The notes beneath the pieces are model-generated. The model was not told the origin of the DNA, did no database searches, and saw only the letters and a program-made list of their open reading frames with translations. A stretch of 7,408 bases of DNA from assembly GCA_011042595.1 (NCBI GenBank), contig DQWO01000339.1:1-7408 (forward strand), written 5' to 3'. This stretch comes from Pseudomonadota bacterium. Its GTDB lineage: Bacteria > Desulfobacterota > Anaeroferrophillalia > Anaeroferrophillales > Anaeroferrophillaceae. The position numbers and the translations under genes were made by a program. This document shows positions 4,346-7,408 of this stretch, piece by piece; the first letter of the stretch is position 1, and every line of letters begins with the position of its first letter.

Positions 4346-7000
4346 ATGGATATCATCACCACCCATTTGAACGCTGACTTTGATGCTCTGGCTTCCATGC
4401 TGGCCGCCCGCCATCTCTACCCTGAGGCGCTGATGGTTTTCCCCGGCAGCCAGGAAAAGAGTATCCGGAATTTCTTCCTTCATTCCTATTCTTATGCCTA
4501 TCCTTTTAAAAAAATGAAAGAAATCGACCTTGAGCAGGTAACCCGGCTGATTATTGTCGATACCCGCCAAAAAGAGCGTATAGGCAAGTTTGCCGATTTG
4601 GTGGATCGCCCTGAGGTAGAAGTGTGCCTTTATGATCATCATCCGGACAGCCCCGGAGATATTACCACATCATTAGAAGAAGTGATTGAACCGGTGGGAG
4701 CAAACGTTACCATTATGGTAGAATTACTACGGCGGAAAAACCTTAAGATTATGCCGGATGAAGCAACGGTAATGATGATAGGTATCTATGAAGATACCGG
4801 TTCACTTACCTATGATACCACCTCTGTGCGTGATTTTCAGGCAGCTGCCTATCTCCTCCAGCAGGGAGCCAATCTGCAGATGGTTGCCGATGTAATCAAT
4901 ACAACCCTGGATCGCAGCCAGGTCTCACTGCTGAATGACTTGTTGTTGTCGGCCAGGGAAGTAATCGTTCATGGTCAGCGAATTGTTATTGTTGAAGCCA
5001 GTCGGGAAGCTTATGTTCCAGAAGCTGCTCTGATTGTCCATCGCCTACGTGATATGGAAAAGATAGCGGTGCTTTTTGCTCTGATAAGGATGGAACATAA
5101 AGTTTACCTGATTTCCCGCAGCCGTAATCAGCATGTTGATGTTGGCCATATACTGAAACATTTTGGCGGCGGCGGCCACCAGTCTGCCGCTGCGGCTGTT
5201 TCACGGGAATTAACTCTGGTTCAATGCCGGGAGAAATTGCTGGCAGTTCTGGATAAGGAAGTTGAACCATCCCTGATTGCTGCTGACCTGATGACATCGC
5301 CGGTCCTGACAGTTAAGGAAGATGCAACCCTGGCTGATGCTGCCTCTCTGCTGACTAAATATAATATCAATGTCCTGCCGGTGGTAAATAACGATAATCA
5401 TACGTTGTGTGGCATTATAACCAGACAGGTGGTAGAGAAGGGTGTCTACCATGGATTAGAACAGGTCCAGGTGGGTGATTATATGACTACTGACTACCAG
5501 CCGGTGCATAAGAATGCTGATCTGCTGCAAATCCAGGAAATGATTGTCGAACGTAACCAGAGATTTCTGCCGGTTATTGATGAGAAGAATCAGGTTATCG
5601 GGGCCATCACCCGCAAAGATCTGCTTGGTGTTCTTCATGCCCAGGCAATTAAAGGATCTGATTTCCACAATGAAGCAAACAGCAGCCGTAAAATGGGTAT
5701 AAAAAATGCGGCGCCACTGTTACGGGAACAGTTCAGTAATCAGTTGATCGATATTTTGCATAAAATTGGTGACCTGGCGGATGAACTTGGAGTTGCCGTT
5801 TTTCTGGTTGGCGGGGTTGTCCGCGATCTGCTCAGAAGGCAGAAAAACCTGGATATCGATATTGTGGTTGAAGGAGATGGCATTGCCCTGGCTCAAGCTT
5901 TTGCCAAGCGTTATAACTGTCGTTGTCATATTCACTCAACTTTCCAGACCGCGGTTATTATCTTTCCGGATAACTTTAAAATCGATGTGGCCAGTGCCAG
6001 AATGGAGTATTACGATACTCCCGCAAGCCTGCCAAAAGTATCAGGCAGTTCTTTAAAGGTAGATCTCTATCGTCGTGATTTCACTATAAATACACTGGTT
6101 ATATGTCTGAACCGTAAGCGTTTTGGCGAGATGCAGGATCATTTTGGCGCCTTCCGTGATTTAAAAGAAAAGAGTATCCGGGTTTTGCATAATTTAAGCT
6201 TTGTTGAGGACCCTACCAGGATATTTCGGGCCATCCGTTTTGAACAGAAATTCGGTTTCAGTATTGGTCGACAGACGGTACATCTCATCAACAATGCAAT
6301 CAAGATGGGATTTATTGATCGGCTGTCAGGCGTGAGGATCATAAATGAGCTGAAGATGATTTGCGCCGAAACTAATCCATTGCCAATTTTCCGCCGCCTG
6401 CATCATTTCGGGGTCCTGCAGCAGGTTTTTCCCGGAATAAAAATCGAAGCCTGTCTGGAAAACTTGTTACCGGCGGTCCGCGACGTTATCTCCTGGTATG
6501 AATACCTCTTTCTGGATGAAAAGATCGAAAAATGGCAGGTCTACCTGCTGGGTATCCTGAATGATGTGGAACATGAACTGGCCGCTTCACTGGCAAACCG
6601 CCTCAATCTGGAACAATCCGTTGCCTATGAATTTCTCAATCTCCGTCGGCAAGGGATAAAAGCAGCCAAAGAACTGACCAGGGAATATCTGGCCAGCCGG
6701 CGGCTGAAGAATTCCAAGCTGGTCAATGTATTGTCACCGTTACCATTGGAAATAAATCTTTACATCCTTGCAGGTCATAACCAAAGGGAGATAAAGCGGT
6801 CAATCTCCAACTACATTACCACTTTGCAGTTTATCAGGCCTGAACTTTCCGGTGATGATTTGATCGCTCTGGGGTTGGATCCAGGCCCGGAGTTTAAAAT
6901 TATTCTCAATCAGTTAAAAAATGCCCGGCTGGATGGGGAAGTGAAGGACCGGGATGATGAACTCAGGCTGGTAAAAAAATGGATAAAGGAGAAAAAATGA
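4346..7000 (+). CDS. DHH-DHHA1 / CBS pair / poly(A) polymerase-type tRNA nucleotidyltransferase fusion
   Basis: This 884-residue soluble multidomain protein has three parts. (1) A DHH phosphoesterase occupies about 1-200, with H7-N9-D11-D13, D72 (IIVDT), D97-H98-H99 and D150 (GIYEDTGS). It is followed by a DHHA1 domain ending in [10 protein letters not shown] (274-283). NrnA/RecJ-like relatives cleave short RNA or DNA from an end. (2) Two CBS motifs (about 312-365 and 376-430) normally bind adenine nucleotides. (3) A class II nucleotidyltransferase head (about 466-640) has GGVVRD (489-494), the metal-binding D503 and D505 (LDIDIV), RRDFTIN (576-582) and EDPTR (621-625), followed by helical RNA-binding regions. 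Ending in [14 protein letters not shown] and an acidic-basic tail, it is complete. Related Aquifex and deltaproteobacterial fusions add A (or CCA) to tRNA 3' ends; which nucleotide is added cannot be read from sequence. ATG 4346 has only a weak GAG upstream. The gene is 29 bp after xerD. Confidence 0.9.
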   Translation: MDIITTHLNADFDALASMLAARHLYPEALMVFPGSQEKSIRNFFLHSYSYAYPFKKMKEIDLEQVTRLIIVDTRQKERIGKFADLVDRPEVEVCLYDHHPDSPGDITTSLEEVIEPVGANVTIMVELLRRKNLKIMPDEATVMMIGIYEDTGSLTYDTTSVRDFQAAAYLLQQGANLQMVADVINTTLDRSQVSLLNDLLLSAREVIVHGQRIVIVEASREAYVPEAALIVHRLRDMEKIAVLFALIRMEHKVYLISRSRNQHVDVGHILKHFGGGGHQSAAAAVSRELTLVQCREKLLAVLDKEVEPSLIAADLMTSPVLTVKEDATLADAASLLTKYNINVLPVVNNDNHTLCGIITRQVVEKGVYHGLEQVQVGDYMTTDYQPVHKNADLLQIQEMIVERNQRFLPVIDEKNQVIGAITRKDLLGVLHAQAIKGSDFHNEANSSRKMGIKNAAPLLREQFSNQLIDILHKIGDLADELGVAVFLVGGVVRDLLRRQKNLDIDIVVEGDGIALAQAFAKRYNCRCHIHSTFQTAVIIFPDNFKIDVASARMEYYDTPASLPKVSGSSLKVDLYRRDFTINTLVICLNRKRFGEMQDHFGAFRDLKEKSIRVLHNLSFVEDPTRIFRAIRFEQKFGFSIGRQTVHLINNAIKMGFIDRLSGVRIINELKMICAETNPLPIFRRLHHFGVLQQVFPGIKIEACLENLLPAVRDVISWYEYLFLDEKIEKWQVYLLGILNDVEHELAASLANRLNLEQSVAYEFLNLRRQGIKAAKELTREYLASRRLKNSKLVNVLSPLPLEINLYILAGHNQREIKRSISNYITTLQFIRPELSGDDLIALGLDPGPEFKIILNQLKNARLDGEVKDRDDELRLVKKWIKEKK
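6986..6991 (+). promoter_or_regulatory. Ribosome binding site of the Nudix gene
   Basis: AAGGAG lies five bases before ATG 6997, inside the last codons of the preceding gene. It selects this start over the in-frame ATG at 7012 and fits the ATGA stop/start overlap. Confidence 0.75.
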
Positions 7001-7408
7001 AATCAGGAATCATGAAATGTCCTGAATGCGGATACTCGCTGCCGGTTTACCATAATCCGGTGCCAACCGTTGATATTATCATTCGTTACCAAGGCGGCGT
7101 CGTGCTGATCAAACGGCGAAATCCTCCTCATGGCTGGGCGATTCCCGGAGGTTTTGTTGATTATGGGGAATCCCTCGAAACCGCCGCCATTCGCGAGGCC
7201 CTGGAGGAAACATCTCTCAATGTAACTTTGAAAGGCCAGTTTCATACCTATTCCGATCCGGGCCGTGATCCCCGGCAGCACACCATCAGCACGGTTTTTA
7301 TCGCTGACGGCCGGGGAGAGCTGCGGGCCGGTGATGACGCCGCCGAAGCCGGGATTTTTACCTGGGAAAACCTGCCTTCTCCCATAGCCTTTGATCATGG
7401 GGATATCC
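6997..7408 (+). CDS. Nudix hydrolase, 3'-truncated by the window edge
   Basis: The first 137 residues of a Nudix hydrolase are visible; the gene runs off the right edge. The start overlaps the stop of the fusion gene (ATGA). A CPECG pair (C8, C11) near the N-terminus is followed by HNPVPTVD, an opening typical of one Nudix subgroup with a half zinc ribbon. The Nudix box runs from G52 to L74: G52, E58, R66, E67, E70 and E71 are all present, so metal binding and catalysis should be intact. The late conserved glycine of the box is S73. Downstream, the HTISTVFIA strand, GDDAAEA and the FDH segment at the visible end resemble ADP-ribose pyrophosphatase-like or nucleoside-diphosphate clearing enzymes. 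These hydrolyse a nucleoside diphosphate linked to another group, releasing a nucleoside monophosphate. The substrate cannot be named. Co-transcription with the tRNA nucleotidyltransferase is likely. Confidence 0.88.
   Translation, partial: MKSGIMKCPECGYSLPVYHNPVPTVDIIIRYQGGVVLIKRRNPPHGWAIPGGFVDYGESLETAAIREALEETSLNVTLKGQFHTYSDPGRDPRQHTISTVFIADGRGELRAGDDAAEAGIFTWENLPSPIAFDHGDI

Noticed and set aside
7003..7398. Minus-strand 131-codon frame opposite the Nudix gene
   Set aside because: The plus strand encodes an intact Nudix box with an ideal ribosome binding site; the antisense frame is a by-product of GC-rich codons.

Overview
The window looks like an ordinary chromosomal stretch of a Gram-negative bacterium, most likely a deltaproteobacterium in the broad sense (Desulfobacterota or relatives). 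This placement is inference. It rests on a deltaproteobacterial-style hfq, a XerD-type recombinase and, above all, a large DHH-CBS-CBS-poly(A)polymerase/tRNA nucleotidyltransferase fusion of the kind known from Aquifex and deltaproteobacteria. Base composition is moderate. Genes are tightly packed, and no tRNA, rRNA, insertion sequence, phage gene or CRISPR array is visible.

Layout. Positions 1-165 are non-coding and hold two palindromes that look like part of an interspersed repeat. A plus-strand trmJ (tRNA Nm32 methyltransferase) follows at 166-933. It runs convergently into a minus-strand pair: a MoxR-type AAA+ ATPase (2124-2978) and a CoxE-like von Willebrand A protein (927-2102), whose last 7 bases overlap the end of trmJ. 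A 164-bp divergent promoter region (2979-3142) contains a near-perfect AT-rich palindrome and separates moxR from a plus-strand operon: hfq (3143-3406), xerD (about 3390-4316), the 884-residue DHH/CBS/nucleotidyltransferase fusion (4346-7000) and a Nudix hydrolase (6997 to beyond the right edge). The spacings are a 17-bp overlap, a 29-bp gap and a 4-bp ATGA overlap.

How the genes fit together. trmJ, hfq and the nucleotidyltransferase fusion concern RNA modification, RNA chaperoning and RNA 3'-end building or trimming. XerD resolves chromosome dimers at dif. The Nudix protein probably cleans up a nucleoside diphosphate derivative. MoxR and VWA form an ATPase/adaptor pair of the kind that remodels or inserts metal into a client protein, but no client is encoded here.

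I see no clearly new multi-gene system. The observations most worth following are an Hfq whose poly(A)-binding distal face is strongly altered yet which shares an operon with a 3'-terminal nucleotidyltransferase; the joining of RNA-degrading-type and RNA-extending domains around a CBS pair; an in-frame single TGA between moxR and the VWA gene; and a palindrome in the divergent moxR/hfq promoter.
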